64,000 nucleotides of DNA, from positions 20,585,190 to 20,649,189 of the forward strand of contig CM068553.1 in assembly GCA_035048495.1 (NCBI GenBank), in the 5' to 3' direction. The translations under genes and the position numbers were made by a program. Shown here piece by piece: positions 1 through 12,742 of the stretch; within the stretch, counting starts at the first letter, position 1; every line of letters begins with the position of its first letter. The notes under the pieces are model-generated. The model made no database searches. It was not told the origin of the DNA and worked only from the letters and a program-made list of their open reading frames with translations. The stretch comes from Euptelea pleiosperma (lineage: Eukaryota; Streptophyta; Magnoliopsida; Ranunculales; Eupteleaceae).

Positions 1-100
1 CTGACGTAGAAAAGTAGATAAATAGAGCATTTTAACATAGGAGAGTGTGAAAACGCTTAGAAGATAACAGTGGAAAATACGCACTTTTAAGCGAATATCA
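1..100 (-). mobile_element. Minus-strand Athila-like LTR, outer end only
   Basis: The last 100 bases of a minus-strand LTR of the family that recurs through the window. The terminal GCGAATATCA at 91-100 is the reverse complement of the LTR start TGATATTCGC seen at 517, 7382 and 15070. The rest lies outside the window, so I cannot tell a solo LTR from part of a full element. It sits inside the leader of element A. AACAT directly after it is the probable right target-site duplication, but its partner is not visible. Confidence 0.85.
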
Positions 101-516
101 AACATGCACCAACCCTAGCTTAACCCGAGGGAACACTCTTCTTATACACTTGACCAATCCGGTTAGTCTGGGACGTACTTAAGACAGCCATTGTGCCGCA
201 CATTTGTCTAGGCTTCGGATTATCTTGTTGTTAACTTGAGTTAGTACTAAAGGATTCGCTCTAAAGAGTGTAGCCTGGTGAGAACCCAAGAGCGACAAAG
301 TTAGTCCGGCGGGTAACAAGATAAACCAGTGGTCCGCCCACTGTCATAATATACCTCAACCCACCAACTAACAAGATAAATCCCTTAAAACATCCTGATT
401 GTTTTAGAAATAGGGTTATCATGTTTGCTCCTTGTGCATCATATAGTCTACTTCAGGTTAGTGTTCTCCTCTGACAACTTTTTGCCCAGTTTACGGCTTA
501 CTTTTTCAAGCATATG
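101..516 (+). mobile_element. Element A: 5' leader (untranslated region) fragment
   Basis: Noncoding leader of a plus-strand Athila-like element. It matches, in reverse orientation, the leaders of element D (about 46590-46980) and element C (about 51960-52350). It includes the conserved block about CACCAACCCTAGC and the GAGAACC block. A conserved AG at 445-446, after CATCATAT, aligns with the putative leader acceptor of C and D. The last bases (ATATG, 512-516) are duplicated after the inserted solo LTR and are the beginning of gag. Confidence 0.8.
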
Positions 517-3020
517 TGATATTCGCTCAAAAGTGCTTATTTTAAGCAATTATCCTTTTAGCGTTATTGCATTCTCCTACGTAAAATGCTCTATTTATCT
601 ACTTTTCTACGTAATAGTCTCTTCTGTTGCGTAGAACACACTTTTCTAGACGAAATGGTATATTTGCATGCATTAAACACATTTTCGGAAGTCTAGACAT
701 TGAGTCGTTCTGATAAAATCTCATTACGCGCTTCTTCTGTCGTAGAAAACTCCGATGGGACAATTCTCGAGACTTGCGAGCCCACATTGATCAGGAAATC
801 TCATTATCAAAGCTTAAAGAGCCCACATGCTATGACTAGAAGATATGGGCCAAATATGGGCTGAATAAGAGGACCAAAAATTAGCCCAAAGAACGAAGAG
901 AACAGGAGAACTAATAACCAAGAGATGGACCAAAGCGTTTAAAGCCACATGAGTCAGCAAGGAATGATAGTCTACTCTATTGGAGAAGCGTGAGGATGGT
1001 CACAGTGAAGACCAGGGTTCCAGACCCTCGGCCAATACTTTTATCTCTATTTTCTGATATTTTCTCTCTCATCTCTCCTTATTCTCTCTCTCTTCATCTC
1101 TCGGTCATCGAATCTACTGACCTAACCCCAGAACTCCTGCCCATTGGCTCTGTCTCATCTCCCTTAGCTTTATGACCGTTGGATCTTCTACCGGACCGTT
1201 GGATCTCTCTAGATCCGTCGATCTACCAATCTGGGTCCCAATCAAGTCACCATCCATCCGATCGCCATCAGACTGTCTGTCACATCATCTTGTGAGACGA
1301 TGGACATCATTAATCCATGTGGGCCAGTAGCCGGGCCCATCATCATCGACCCGCTGTCAGACCAGTTAGTGGACCCCGTGAATTTCAAAATAATTTTAAT
1401 TAAATTTTAAAAAATGGGGGGTCCACTAAATGGGGAAATTCCCCAAAGAAAAGTAGTGTTTTACTTAAAATATATATATATATATTTAAAAATTCCCTAA
1501 TTTCCATTAATGGAAACTAGGGAGCTTTAAAAGGGGAAGGAGAAGGGTTCTTTGGAACCCTAATCCCCCTCTAATCCCTTCAATCCTTCCCCAAAACCCC
1601 ATTCTCATCATTCCCCCCTTCTTTGGCCCCCATTTCTCTTCTTCTCCTTCATATTCTTCACCATCTTCTTCGCGTCTTCTACCGGAGTTGCAGCCTGCAA
1701 CTCCGGCTGGCAACAACTGCGAGCACCTTGCACGAACCTGCTCCACTCCTCCTTCACACCATCACCTCAGCCACTGCCCTCCCTTGCTGCCCCTCTCATC
1801 TTGCTCCGCCTGTTGCCTTTTTACAGCACCAACCACCACCTTCCTCGTGATAGACGGTGGTTGTTCTTCTAAACAGCCACCACCGTTGTTAACCCCAAGC
1901 CGTTCTCCACCATCCAGAACCCCCTGCATTTTGAACCCTCAGCACCCAGCCGTCCTTAACCTCTCCTAAAAACAAAAAAAAAAAAAGAAAAAAAGAAGGA
2001 AGAAGAAGAGAGGAGGAACCGTTGAGCACTCCTTTTTCTCCACCACCAAAGACACCTCCACAATCAGCACCTTCCCACGATCTCCTTGGTCGTGTGCATC
2101 TCCTTCAACGATTGCTGGTTGGAGTCCGTTAGGCTGCTGAAGTTTCAGCACTTTGCAACATTTGCAACTCTCCCAAACCGTCCTTCCAAGAAACAACCAC
2201 CATTTGGACATCTTGCACCACCTGCCTGCCAAGCCGTTCTCCACCTTGCAAGCCGTTAGCTTCATTCAACGGTCAGCTACATCACCATTGAAATCGGGGG
2301 CTCCAAACCAGCAACTTTCAGGGCATTCCTCCATGCTTTGCAACCTCATCTCCATGGCTTCCAACCAGTTTTCCCACCTCATTTGGTTGGCCAACAACAC
2401 AGCCACCACTTGACTGAACCACCCTTGCAAATCCTGTGCCTATCGGGTCCATCCTCTCCAGCCAATCATCATGGTAAGTCTGAGGTGAGTTTTTCCTCTC
2501 TTTCTCTCTCTATAAATCTCTAGGTTTCCACTCTCTCTCTAGTTATTCTTCTTTTCTATCTCTAGGTTTAGAACTTTCTCTCTCTAGATTTGTAATTTCT
2601 TGCTTTCTAGATTCAATTTATGTTATTTGTTTTCACTATGAACAAGTTTGATTTGAGTTTGTAAGGTGAATTTTAGTTAATAAATGATGGTGGACTTTAT
2701 TAATTTTGCTTTTAGTGTTTGTTTTTCTTTTGTTCTCTCGCATCAATGTTTCACCTAGTTGGAAATAATTTCTCAATCGAAAGCATGTTTAAAGATCGAC
2801 TTCACCATTCTCACCCCTCCATTTTCCTTATTACCAATTTCTGATAAAAATCCGTCATTTCATGTTCTTGAGTCGCGCGAGCTAACCCCGAGTGCGGATC
2901 GACATCCGACACGAATCCCTATACAAATATCTAAAATATTGCAGGAAATCAGATCGAAATTACAAATCTTGTTGATTCTAGGGTTTCCGTGACCAACGAC
3001 GCGGAAAAAACCTACTTTCA
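517..3020 (+). mobile_element. Solo LTR, Athila-like family, plus strand
   Basis: A 2504-bp LTR beginning TGATATTCGC and ending CTACTTTCA. It is flanked by a perfect 5-bp duplication ATATG (512-516 and 3021-3025) and has no internal region, so it is a solo LTR left by LTR-LTR recombination. It interrupts element A exactly at the gag start. Inside are a tRNA-like block (about 971-1030, B-box-like GGTTCCAGACC at 1016-1026), a TATA-like TTTAAAAGG near 1526, an inverted repeat at 1682-1706, a splice-donor-like GTAAGT at 2474-2479, and a CT-rich tract with repeated CTCTCTCTAG (about 2490-2610). Confidence 0.93.
1682..1706. repeat. 25-bp inverted repeat (hairpin) in LTR
   Basis: CCGGAGTTGC and GCAACTCCGG flank a short centre, forming a near-perfect palindrome. 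The same hairpin recurs in other LTR copies: 12171-12196, 12476-12501, 16263-16287, 16424-16448, 22545-22569, 39900-39924, 40053-40077 and 58405-58429. Its role is unknown. Confidence 0.85.
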
Positions 3021-3022
3021 AT

Positions 3023-5158
3023 ATGTCCGTCTGGACCCGATCCAACCATAGATTGATTCGATCTGAGAGTTAGTCTAACGTTCTAGATTCTTCACCGGCA
3101 TCTTCACCTACTCTATCTCCTACCCTCCCCTCCTCTCCCAGAGAAACTACCTTCATAGAATTGGCAGTTGAACGACCTCTCATTGAGATGTACGCGTCTA
3201 TCTCTACAAACCCATCCACTTGTATTGTACTTTCACCCACGACGGCGGTTCAGTTCGAAATCCAACCACAAATAGTACAAATGCTGCCTACCTTTCATGG
3301 TCTTCCAAAAGATGACACGTACACTCATCTGAGGCAGTTTCTGAACATCTGCACTATCTTCAAACTTCAACACCTTGATGACAAGAGTGTCAAATTAAGA
3401 GTTTTTCCTTTCTCTCTGAAAGATAGAGACGTTGATTGGTTTTATTCTTTGCCCGAGAATTCGATTACCACATGGGATGAACTAACTCGGAAGTTTGTAT
3501 TCAAATTTTACCCTATGTCAAGGACAAACGAGATGAAGCAGATCATCCAAGATTTCCGACAAAGGTCGAATGAGAGATTCCATGAAGCATGGAACAGGTT
3601 CCAGGACACTCTCACTAAATGTCCCCATCATAATTTTGACAAGGGGAGTCTAGTCCACATGTTCTATAAAGGACTCACTGATGAGTCCAGAACTCTGCTA
3701 GAGTTGATGTGCCAAGGCAGATTCATGCACAAGATTCCAACAAAAGCCTACATTTTCTTAGGAGAACTAGGTGAAAACTCCCAGTACTAGAATACCAATT
3801 CTGTGTGCAGTAGTAACAGTCCGGTCCAACGGACTTCTATGGGATGTGAGGCAAAGGATGACCCCGAGCTACAATCCCTAATTCAGGAACTTACCAAATC
3901 GGTCTCCGCCCTTGCTGTCTCTGTCCAGCAACCTGTGCACAATTCTCAGTCTCTAGGATATTACCATCTTATCCAAGAAGAGGTCTGTAGCTTCAGTATA
4001 TTTCAATCTTCGATGCAGACCTCCTATGACAACACTTATTATCCGAACAATAAGAGTCACCATAACTTTGGTTGGGAACAGTCTGCTATCCCACAGCAAC
4101 TTCCGCAGGATAATTATCCTTCCAGGTTCCATCAACCCAATAGAGAGTATGACTGGCAATACTCACAATCCCAATACCCGTCATATCCACAGAATGACTA
4201 TTCTGATCAACAGTGGACCCCTCAGGATCTCCAGAGTCAGCAGCTAGTCCCAGAATCTACTCTGCCTTACAACTTTCATACTTAGTCAGACTACAATCAA
4301 GAGTTGGCACCTCAGCTTCCCTTGGCTAAACCGCCTCAGTTGGCTACTAAACTTAGTTTAGAGGATCTTCTCTCTCAATACATAACCCAACTAGAGTGAC
4401 AACAACAGCAATCCTTGGAGAGCTTTGAACACCGTTTAGGTCAGTTAGAATCTAAGAGCGAGGAAATCCACTTCCCTAGCCAACCGATAGCATATCCTGA
4501 GGAGACTAACATGACCACTGATGAGGAACCGCACAATTGGACCCATTACCAGCATTGTGAGGAAGAAATAGAAGTTGTGCACACCCCTAGATCGAGCCAG
4601 ACTATTGAGGAGCCAGTGTATCCATCTTCGGTGCCTTTAACAGCACCTAATCCTGAACCTACCTCAGAGCAACCTATTTCTCACTCTACCTCTGCTGACC
4701 CTGATGTCGATCTTCATGACACTGAGTTCTGTCTTGATCGTAGGATCCCAACTGTCCTAGATCTACCATTCCTCCCCACCTCCCTTGGATTGTGCAACAC
4801 TAGTGATGAACCCTAGTCTCAATCTGTGGTGCCCTTAACCGCACCAATTTCTGGACTGAGCACAGAGATACCCATGTCCAACTCTATCTCTGATGATTCT
4901 ACCTCTACACCGGAGGCAGGCATTCCTACCATTGAGCTGTGTCTAGAAAATGGGACTCGACCACCGTTCCCCACCAAGGATGAACATATTGAGTGTAGGG
5001 ATTGGAACATCCCTATCAAATTAGGAAACCTCGAGGGAGAGGTCAACAATTTTCACCCGTTACCATACGTCGATATTGTCGATGACCCTTGTTCCGTTGA
5101 GAGTCTAATTCAGGACTCTCCCGATAAAAAAACTCTCCCAGTGTCAAGAACACTTTGA
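3023..5158 (+). pseudogene. gag: Element A: degenerate gag with a remnant of the protease end
   Basis: A capsid-type gag of the Athila lineage in one reading frame of about 712 codons. It is broken only by in-frame stops at 3071 (TAG), 3788 (TAG), 4283 (TAG), 4397 (TGA) and 4814 (TAG). The ATG at 3023 was chosen because it aligns with the gag starts of C (51956) and D (46567). The retrotransposon gag core is clear at 3245-3780 (LPTFHGLPKDD, LRVFPFSLKDR, FYKGL). Against element D, the segment holding the CCHC zinc knuckle is missing between about 3930 and 3970. Near 4960-5120 the frame resembles the linker that follows protease in D (IKLGNLEGEVNNF, SVESLIQDS), but the protease DLGAS core is absent. 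No RT, RNase H or integrase follows. It would have bound its RNA and formed the particle shell; in this state it cannot make a full-length product. Confidence 0.85.
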
Positions 5159-7381
5159 GTCTGACTTCATCTCGGAGTTAGACAATTCTGGTATTACTGA
5201 TCTGTAGGAGTCTACTCCATTCAGATACATTCCCGCAAAACTCAATGAGTTTGTGGCTCTGCTAACCACGGTCAGAGAACCCACTACTACTCTCCTTTCA
5301 GTCTTTATTGAGAAGCTTTTATCCCTCCCTGCCGAATTAAATGTTTTTGCGAGTCTGCTCAGAGAACTTACTGTCCTTCTCGTAGTCTACACTGAGAAAG
5401 ACCTGTTCTACACAGGTATACCTAGACAAGGGATAGGATAACTGTCTCCGTTCCACTTTAGGTGTCAGGAAGACTGCAGATTCACTTAATCTCCTTGAGT
5501 TTCAACCTGGTTGGGGGTACTTGATATACCCCCGTCATGTCTGGCTGAAGACGTAAAACTTAGCACTTTCAAAAAGGCAATTCCGGTATTCTTAGAGTAC
5601 ATGAGTCTCATGCATTGGTTATTACTGTTATATCTCTGGAATACAGGTACATTCATCAGGTACCACACACTGTCGAGTTCTGCTGACTTGGTAACATCTT
5701 CCCTGAACCTTTGCATCATCATCACTGATTTTTCATCATTTCATGTCCCGGTCATGAGCACCGAGGACGGTGCTGTATTTTGGTTGGGGTGGGTATTTAC
5801 CAAAACTCATGTCTTCATTTTGATAAAAATAAATAAAAAAGAAATCTTATTTTTGGGGTGATTTCTGATGTTCTCCAAAAGTTTTCTAGAATTTCAAAAA
5901 TGTGTCAAATACCCTGACTTTGATTAGCTAAAAACCTCCGTTAAGTCGATATTGAGGATGACAATTTTTGTTTAAGGTTAGCTTTGAGTCAAGTCAAGCG
6001 TGATTACAGCAGATTTGAAAACTTAAAAAAACTCAGATTCAGCACAATTGTAAACTATGAACATCAAAGTCGTCCTAAGTTTAGAAACTCTAGAGATCCT
6101 ATGAGAAGAATTGTGGAGACCTAACCCAGTGAGCTTTTGAGCCTTTAATCATTTCAGAGGGTTATACAACAATCCTAAGTCACAAAATGACTCACTATTC
6201 TTCATGCCCGCAATATTCGTTGAGAGATCTCATTATCTTTTGCTTCGATCATAAAACTCGGAACGACATTAACATTGGATTACTACGACAGAACCTTCTC
6301 TGTATCCAGTCAAGACAGTATACATGATAGTGCAAACTCTAGAAAATGATCTAGGCCATTTTTTTCTGAACCGTTCAGCTTTCTTACTCACCTGAATTAT
6401 GCTTTACTAGAAACCCTTTGAACCTTTCTATAAAAGCCTTTTCTTGTTAAACCCATCAACCTAAAACCCAGTCCAGCTATGAGATATGACGAACTATCTT
6501 ACTTTTGAGATGGATGGAAGAATAACTAATATGGGTGTACCGTGAAAAGAAGAGAAATCAAAGAAAAAGACAAGTGGTTCAGACTAAAAAGAATATATGA
6601 AAAGAAAGTATGAAGAAGAGCTGAAAAAGAAATTGAGCAGTCTCAAAAATATCAAGAAAAAGAGAAAAATATGAAAAAAAAAATGAAAATGAAAAGAAAT
6701 GGTATTACAATCGTAGGAAAAATACAAGAAAATAGAGATATCCTCTCAAGATCTTTGAAACCCAGTATCCATTTATTTTTTTAAACATGACCTAAGCCTC
6801 ATTACAACCCAGGAAAGTCCTACTTGATTCTAAGATAGCACGATCATAAAATGTGGAGATTGGAGAAAGAGAAGCTATAGACTTTGATCTGACATTCTCG
6901 AGTGAAGTAATATTCCAATCATGAGATCTTCTTCTGTTAAAGATGTCCTTTCTTCATATAACACATATGTGAGATATTTGCTTTCATAGATCATAACATC
7001 TCCTCACATATAACTTGAGAGAAAAGAAGAAAACCAATCATGAGTGATTCTATTCTGAGTGGTTTACAAGTGAGATTTGAGATCGAGGTATAAAAACTTA
7101 GAGGTGATCTGGAAATCTTTACTGTCGAATGATGAGAATGTTGAGCACACACACACACGCAAAGTCTGACTATTCTGAGTCCTGATTATCAGTCTGTAGT
7201 TTTGCCAAAACTTTTCGACTTTTTGTTAGCCTGTAACTGTTTTTGCATCCATTCAATGATTTGACGAACGGTGTTTTCCCTAAGCTGATATGAAAAAATA
7301 TACAGCATGTGCAGAGCCTTTTTTAAGCTCATTTATTTCGCACTAATTGCCAAGGATTGACAATATGCTGATTGGGGGTTG
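5159..7381 (+). mobile_element. Element A: 3' noncoding region
   Basis: From about 5470 this matches, in reverse, the sequence between the pol stop and 3' LTR of element D (about 36119-38030). Pol has therefore been deleted between gag and this region. A hairpin at 5513-5533 (GGGGGTA / TACCCCC) lies where D and C have the equivalent stem. A conserved block around 5740-5830 (GAGCACCGAGGACGGTGCTG) is also shared. 5159-5470 holds degenerate coding-like sequence full of stops. A CA microsatellite lies at 7147-7161. No convincing gene. Confidence 0.75.
7370..7381 (+). promoter_or_regulatory. Element A: polypurine tract
   Basis: The G-rich GATTGGGGGTTG directly abuts the 3' LTR start TGATATTCGC. 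The same tract, reversed, follows the 3' LTRs of C (24236-24247) and D (36119-36130). Position and composition fit the plus-strand DNA priming site. Confidence 0.75.
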
Positions 7382-10268
7382 TGATATTCGCTTAAAAGTA
7401 TGTATTTTTCAATATTATCCTATAAGCGTTATCACACTCTCCTACGTAAAACTGCTCTATTTATCTACTTTTCCACGTAAGAGTCTCTTTTGTTGCATAG
7501 AACACACTTTTCTAGACGAAATGATATATTTGCATGCATTAAACACATTTCTGGAAGTCTAGATATGAAGCCATTTTAATCAAGTCTCATTACGTGATCT
7601 TCTCTCGCAGGAAATCCGATCAGGTGATTCTCGAGACTTGTGAGCCCACGATCAACCACAGAAGCCCAATATCAAAGATTACAGAGCCAACACGCGGTAA
7701 CAGGAAGATATGGGTCTAGTACGGGCTGAACATAATGATCGTGGAACCAGACCAATGATTATCAACATAGTTGACAATAACTGTTTCATGAGTCAACAAG
7801 TGTAGATTGACGGTGGGTCACTAAGAAAAAATTGAGATCAAGAGAATAGATCAAGGTGTAAACCGACTGGCGGACCAAAAAAGTGGACAGCGATCATTAT
7901 TTGACCGTTAGAAATTGGCGGCCGTTGATCTCGGTGAAAACACAAAGGATGAGGTTTAATGAATAACAAAAATGGTTAGATCAAGCCAAAATAGAAGGTG
8001 GGACCTACACAATTGAATGGACATGTAGACCAGAAATTTATCTAGAGGACGGTAGATCAATCTTTGAAAGATTGCTGGACGTTGATGCTTTAGTGGATAG
8101 ATATTAAGTGTCGGGCCATCAAAGAAAGCGGTCAAGAAGGCGAGCCCATTAATGAGCCAATGGGCTTTAAGGTTTTGGGCCTCGAGTTGGGCCGAGGTCA
8201 TGCAAGTTGCTGGACAAGTAGGGACTTTATAAAAGGTTTGGAAACTCCACATCATAAATACCATGTGACAACATGAAATTCACAATGAGGGGCGATAATA
8301 ACTAACCCTGATGTTGAACCAAGACATGGACCAATCTGCATGTGACGATGTGGCAAGTCGTGGCATCGAAAGATATTAGACGGTGGACCGCATGGGACTA
8401 TGTGGTAGGCTTCACAAAGAAAGAAACATTTTAAAAGGGAAGAAAATGGCAAGTAAAGGAATGAGGTGGCAGGTGGTGGATTTAAGTTGCTAAAAGACAT
8501 AGGTGTTGATTTGTGGCATGGGTTGGATAATTGCCACATGTTGAGCAACTTGACAAAAGTACTCAAGAACATAAGAAAATGGTTTGGACGGTGGTGGAAT
8601 TTCCAAGAGTTTGAAAAAGTACAAGTGGGGTCCACAAATCCCTCACATTCACCCAACATCCTAACTTTCCCTCCATAATATATCATAGCATTAGAAAACC
8701 AATGCCCACCATCCATCAACTTCATCATCTCACCATCCACAAGCCACTTACAATATATAAGGGCTGGCCGAACCCTAAAAGGAGGATCTTTTTCCTCTCC
8801 AATCAGCAAGCCGTCCCCCTCTTCTCCTTTTATTCTTGGACGGTCCAACCCAAGCTGTCTTCTCTCCATACCACCGTCCTAATCTCTCAGCCGCCCCCCA
8901 TATATCTCTTCTCTTCCTCTCTTCTCATTGTCAAATCTCCACCAAGCCGTTAGCCACTTTTTCTCCTCCAATCTCAGCTCCTCTCCACGTTTTCACAGCC
9001 AGCAAACCACTACACCCACAACAGATCGCACCACCGGAGCACCTTCAACTCAAAGCCTGCAACTCCACCACTAGCAGCAGCGCTTCTCCTTTCTCGTGCA
9101 TCTGCAACACTAGCAGCAACTCACGGTGTTGAACAATCATCCTCTCAAGCATCCTGTGCACCTCACTTCACCGCCTACTCCTCCAACCTCAAAACAAACA
9201 AAACAAAAAAAAAGGATAACAGAATAGAGAAGAAGAAAAGGATGGAAGAGGAAGCCATTAGGCTTCTCTCTACCATTTTCCGGGCAGCAACCTCCATTAC
9301 CTCCGCCTGCAACTTATGCCCTCACCACCTGGACCTCTACCCTCTCTCTTAGTCGTTCTTGCTCCCTCCATGGTGACCACGAACCTGCATCCTCCCATCT
9401 CTCTTTGCTGAACTGGCGTGTCTTCTTTGCCAACCACCACCATCAACGATGGTGCATCTCTTTGCACCCCCAGGCAGCAACCTACGCCTTCCCCCATAAG
9501 CCACGTGCAACTCCAGCAAGTCGCCTACTATCATCTCTTAGCCGCTGCCAACTATTGGTTGCACATCGTTTCCTCCACCATCTAAGGTCCACTTAACGAT
9601 GCATGAAGCACCTCTCAATCCCTGGCTGGGACTCCGAGCGATCTTCTCCGGTCAAACCCTTTATCAACAACATCATCCTCTTGGCTATAGGGTAAGTCGA
9701 TGTGATTTCTCTCTCTCTAGGTCTTTCTCTCTCTACTCTCTTTTTATTTCTCTCTCTAGAATAGTTATATCTTTCTCTTTCTAGGTCATTTTAGGCTTTT
9801 TCTTATTTTTCTCTCTCTAGACTAGCTTCTTTCTCTAAATCTTCACTAGGGTTTCATTTATTTTCCTTTATTTTATTTTTTTTGGCTCATGTCAACTCGA
9901 TTTTGATTCAATGTAATGGATGGTTGTTTATGCATTAATGAAGAATTTTTCTTAATATTTAAGGTTTGATTTATTTCGCATTTTGTTGTTTTAATTAGTG
10001 GGTAATGATATCTCTATCAAAAACATGTTTTAAAAATCCACTTCAAATCACCACTCTCACCCCACCATCATTCGCATCAATTTCTATGGAAAAATCTGTC
10101 ATTTCATGTTCTAATTTGCGCTAATCCCTAACTCCGAGTGCGGATCGACATCCGACACAAATCCCTATACAAAAGTTCATATTTTGTAGGATTAAAATTC
10201 GGATCAAATTACAAATGTGTTGATTCTAGGGTTTCTAAATCCAACGACGCGGAAAAACCCTAGTTTCG
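7382..10268 (+). mobile_element. Element A: 3' LTR
   Basis: An LTR of about 2.89 kb beginning TGATATTCGC next to the polypurine tract. It ends with GACGCGGAAAAACCCTAG then TTTCG, so the last dinucleotide appears to be CG in place of CA. The first 250 bp and last 250 bp match the family, but the middle (about 7900-9600) differs from the other copies. A TATA box is at 8754-8760, a donor-like GTAAGT at 9692-9697, and the CT-rich CTCTCTCTAG tract at 9700-9840. The open frames inside it are unconserved shadows. Confidence 0.85.
8754..8760 (+). promoter_or_regulatory. TATA box in element A 3' LTR
   Basis: TATATAA in a T/C-poor setting, followed by GGGCTGGC; it is placed as expected for the U3/R boundary of the LTR. 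This is a motif call only; no transcript evidence is available. Confidence 0.5.
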
Positions 10269-10912
10269 AAGGTAAGTGACTTAGTGACCATAGGAATAGG
10301 TTAAAATGAACAAAATATAATGGTTAAACTTAGTCAATGGACAGAACCGAGTCAAGTCAATTTTCTGTATTTCTGGAAAAGTCTGATCGATTGGACTATT
10401 TAGGCCAATCAATTGGACAAAGCCCAATCGATTGGAGACCTCTGTGATATCGATTGGACTCTACGAGATAGAACTTAATTGAAGTCCAATCGATTGGAGA
10501 CTTTTATGAAATCGATTGGAGCTTACGAGACATAAACTTATTTAAGTCCGATCGATTGGACTTTGTATAATCGATTGGATTTGCGAACAAAAAACCAATC
10601 AGTACAAGACAAATCAATTGGATCCAAAGTAGAATGGATTGGACTTAGCCCAATCGATTGGACCCAGAGTACAATCGATTGGACCCAGAGTACAATTGAT
10701 TAGACTTCACACGGATTGAGTCCTTTTCAAATCCAAAATTGTGTAAAGAATATTTTCATATTCAATTTGGCAAAGATTCCATTTGACATAAAAACATTCT
10801 TATTACCATTCCTACGAGCACCAGTGTAGTGTGAAGATGTCGTGGTACGCATACTTCGCCAACTACGTGAAGACTAGAAGATAGACACAGCAAAAATTAA
10901 ATGGTTGACAAC
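10269..10912 (+). repeat. Copia-like LTR fragment, first copy
   Basis: The start (AAGGTAAGTGACTTAGTGAC) is repeated closely at 13776, and both copies carry the ATCGATT tandem array that follows. After about 10740 the two copies diverge. The sequence continues across the inserted solo LTR at 10913-13711 into 13717-13775. The copia-like label is by analogy with the second copy and is uncertain. Confidence 0.5.
10370..10705 (+). repeat. Degenerate tandem repeat with CCAATCGATTGG cores
   Basis: Repeated units of roughly 60 bp built on the palindrome CCAATCGATTGG and variants. They occur near 10390, 10428, 10486, 10545, 10650 and 10671. It is related to the better-kept array at 13885-14255. Confidence 0.7.
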
Positions 10913-12397
10913 TGAAAGTAGGATTTTTCCGCGTCGTTGGTACGGAAACCCTAACTTCAACACATTTTTAATTTATCCGAGACATTTAACCTGTAAAATG
11001 AGCAGTTTTGCATAGTGGCTCGTGTCGGATGTCGATCCGCACTCGGTATTAGTCGGGTTAGCGCAATAATGAACATAAAATGACAGAAAATTTGCAGAGA
11101 ATGGACATAATTTTATTCAAATCAACTTCATTCAATCGAACATGTCTCTTACACTCAAGTAAAAATAACTAAATTATAAAGCATAAAAAAAAACAAACTA
11201 GAGAGAGAAAGAGAGAACTAGAGAGAGAAAGTGGTTTTTAGAGGAAGAAAATAAATCTAGATAGATGAAGGTAGGTAGAGAGAGAAAGAGGAAGAATTAG
11301 TGAGAAAGATAGAGAGAGAAAATGAGTTTTAAACAAAATAAGCCTAGAGAGAGAGAAAGAAAGTGAGAAAATATCCTAAAAGCTAGAGAGATAAAAGAGA
11401 TTAAGAGAGATCTTAAGGGAGAAGACTTACCATTGATGGTCAAGGCAGCAACCGAATGGTTGATGGAGCTGCAAGCATGATGGTTTAGTTCACCCACGGC
11501 CAGGAGAGTAGTGGAGAAAACTAGCAGTCTGGTTGCTAGGCAGTTCGGTTGAGAAGGTGAGGGCTGCTGCTAGTAGGTGAGGCGCACCAGTCCAGGGGCA
11601 TCAAAAATGGTGCACCTGCTGGTGCTGGGTCTTGAAGGGAGCACGTGGTGCCCTTGCTTTGCAGAAATCGGCACTGATTTTGAACACCACCGTTTGGTTA
11701 TGTAGATTTTGATCCGTGTGATGAAGATGCTTGCAGGGAGGCTTTAGATATCAGTGAAGACCGTGAAGTGCAGGTGAATGATCCACCAATGGAGGCGCCA
11801 AGGTTGAGTGCAGCGGTTGGGATTGGAGAGAGGTGGAAGATGCTGGCAAGGGTGGAGCGATTTGGTGGGCGTTGCAAGACTGCAACGTGGAGGACTGAGG
11901 GTGGTTGCAGGTGGTGATGTTGCTGTCCGGGCAACAAGGCTATGGAGAGAGTATGATGGAGAGGATTGGCGCTTGGTTGCACTCGTGGAGAGAGGAGTTC
12001 GGTTTGTGAAGGAGGCGGTAATGGCAGCAAGCTGGGGGTGTGACTTGGAGTAGTAGCAACGTGGTGGTGGCTGGCGATGACTGTGGTGAAGAGGCAGCAG
12101 CAAGGCGTTGCTGTTCGTTGCTGGGAAATGGAGAAGATGGTGTGCAGATCAGAACGCAGGTAGGAGATGGCCGGAGTTGCTAATCTGCAACTCCGGTAAA
12201 GGGTGGATGGAGAGTTGCAGCAGGCGGTTGGAACGTTGTAGGGGGTGCTGCGTTGCTGCCTCACGCAGCAAAGAGAATAATAGATGAAGAATAATGGAGG
12301 GAGACAGAGAAGATGGAGGTGATCTAAGAGGAGCTCGCCGGAGAAGACGAACCAGTCCGGCGAGCTTCAAAATGAAGAAAAACGAGGACAAGGAGCA

Positions 12398-12472
12398 GAA
12401 GAAGAAGAAGAAGAAGAAGAAGAAGAAGAAGAAGAAGAAGAAGAAGAAGAAGAATAAGAAGAAGAAGAAGAA
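12398..12472. repeat. (GAA)n microsatellite
   Basis: An almost pure GAA array of about 75 bp, next to the LTR hairpin at 12476. It creates false poly-lysine and poly-serine frames. Similar arrays occur in sister LTRs at 16309-16369 (CTT), 19580-19632, 39790-39855 and 39969-40026. Confidence 0.95.
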
Positions 12473-12690
12473 CGGCCGGAGTTGCAAACCTGCAACTCCG
12501 GCGAAGGATAGGGAAGAAGACGAAGAAGAAAGGAGGAAGAAGAGGAGAAAAAAGAACGCGGGGAAGAAGGGAAAGGATAGGGGGAAGGAGAGGAGGAGAT
12601 TGGAGGGGGATTAGGGTTCGAACGAACCCTTCTCCCTCCTCTTATAAAGCTCCCTATTTCCATTAATGGAAATAGGGTATTTTTTGAAAA

Positions 12691-12693
12691 TAA

Positions 12694-12738
<45 letters not shown>

Positions 12739-12742
12739 TTTT
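12691..12742. repeat. (TA)n and poly-T tract
   Basis: About 38 bp of alternating AT followed by a T run, in the LTR upstream (in LTR sense) of the putative TATA-like TTTAAA region. Confidence 0.9.

Noticed and set aside
599..787. Recurrent 60-76 codon frame starting MWARKSREL (also near 15153, 20512) and its relatives at 34292, 35838 and 50676
   Set aside because: It lies in the first 300 bp of every LTR, antisense to the LTR, and recurs only because the LTR recurs.
8252..8869. 205-codon minus-strand frame in element A 3' LTR
   Set aside because: No recognisable domain; it overlaps the TATA box and U3/R region, and sister LTRs do not share it.
12294..12614. Lys-rich, Ser-rich and Arg-rich open frames (also at 16153-16656, 39511-40166, 19524-19754)
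   Set aside because: They are translations of GAA/CTT microsatellites inside LTRs and are not conserved as proteins.
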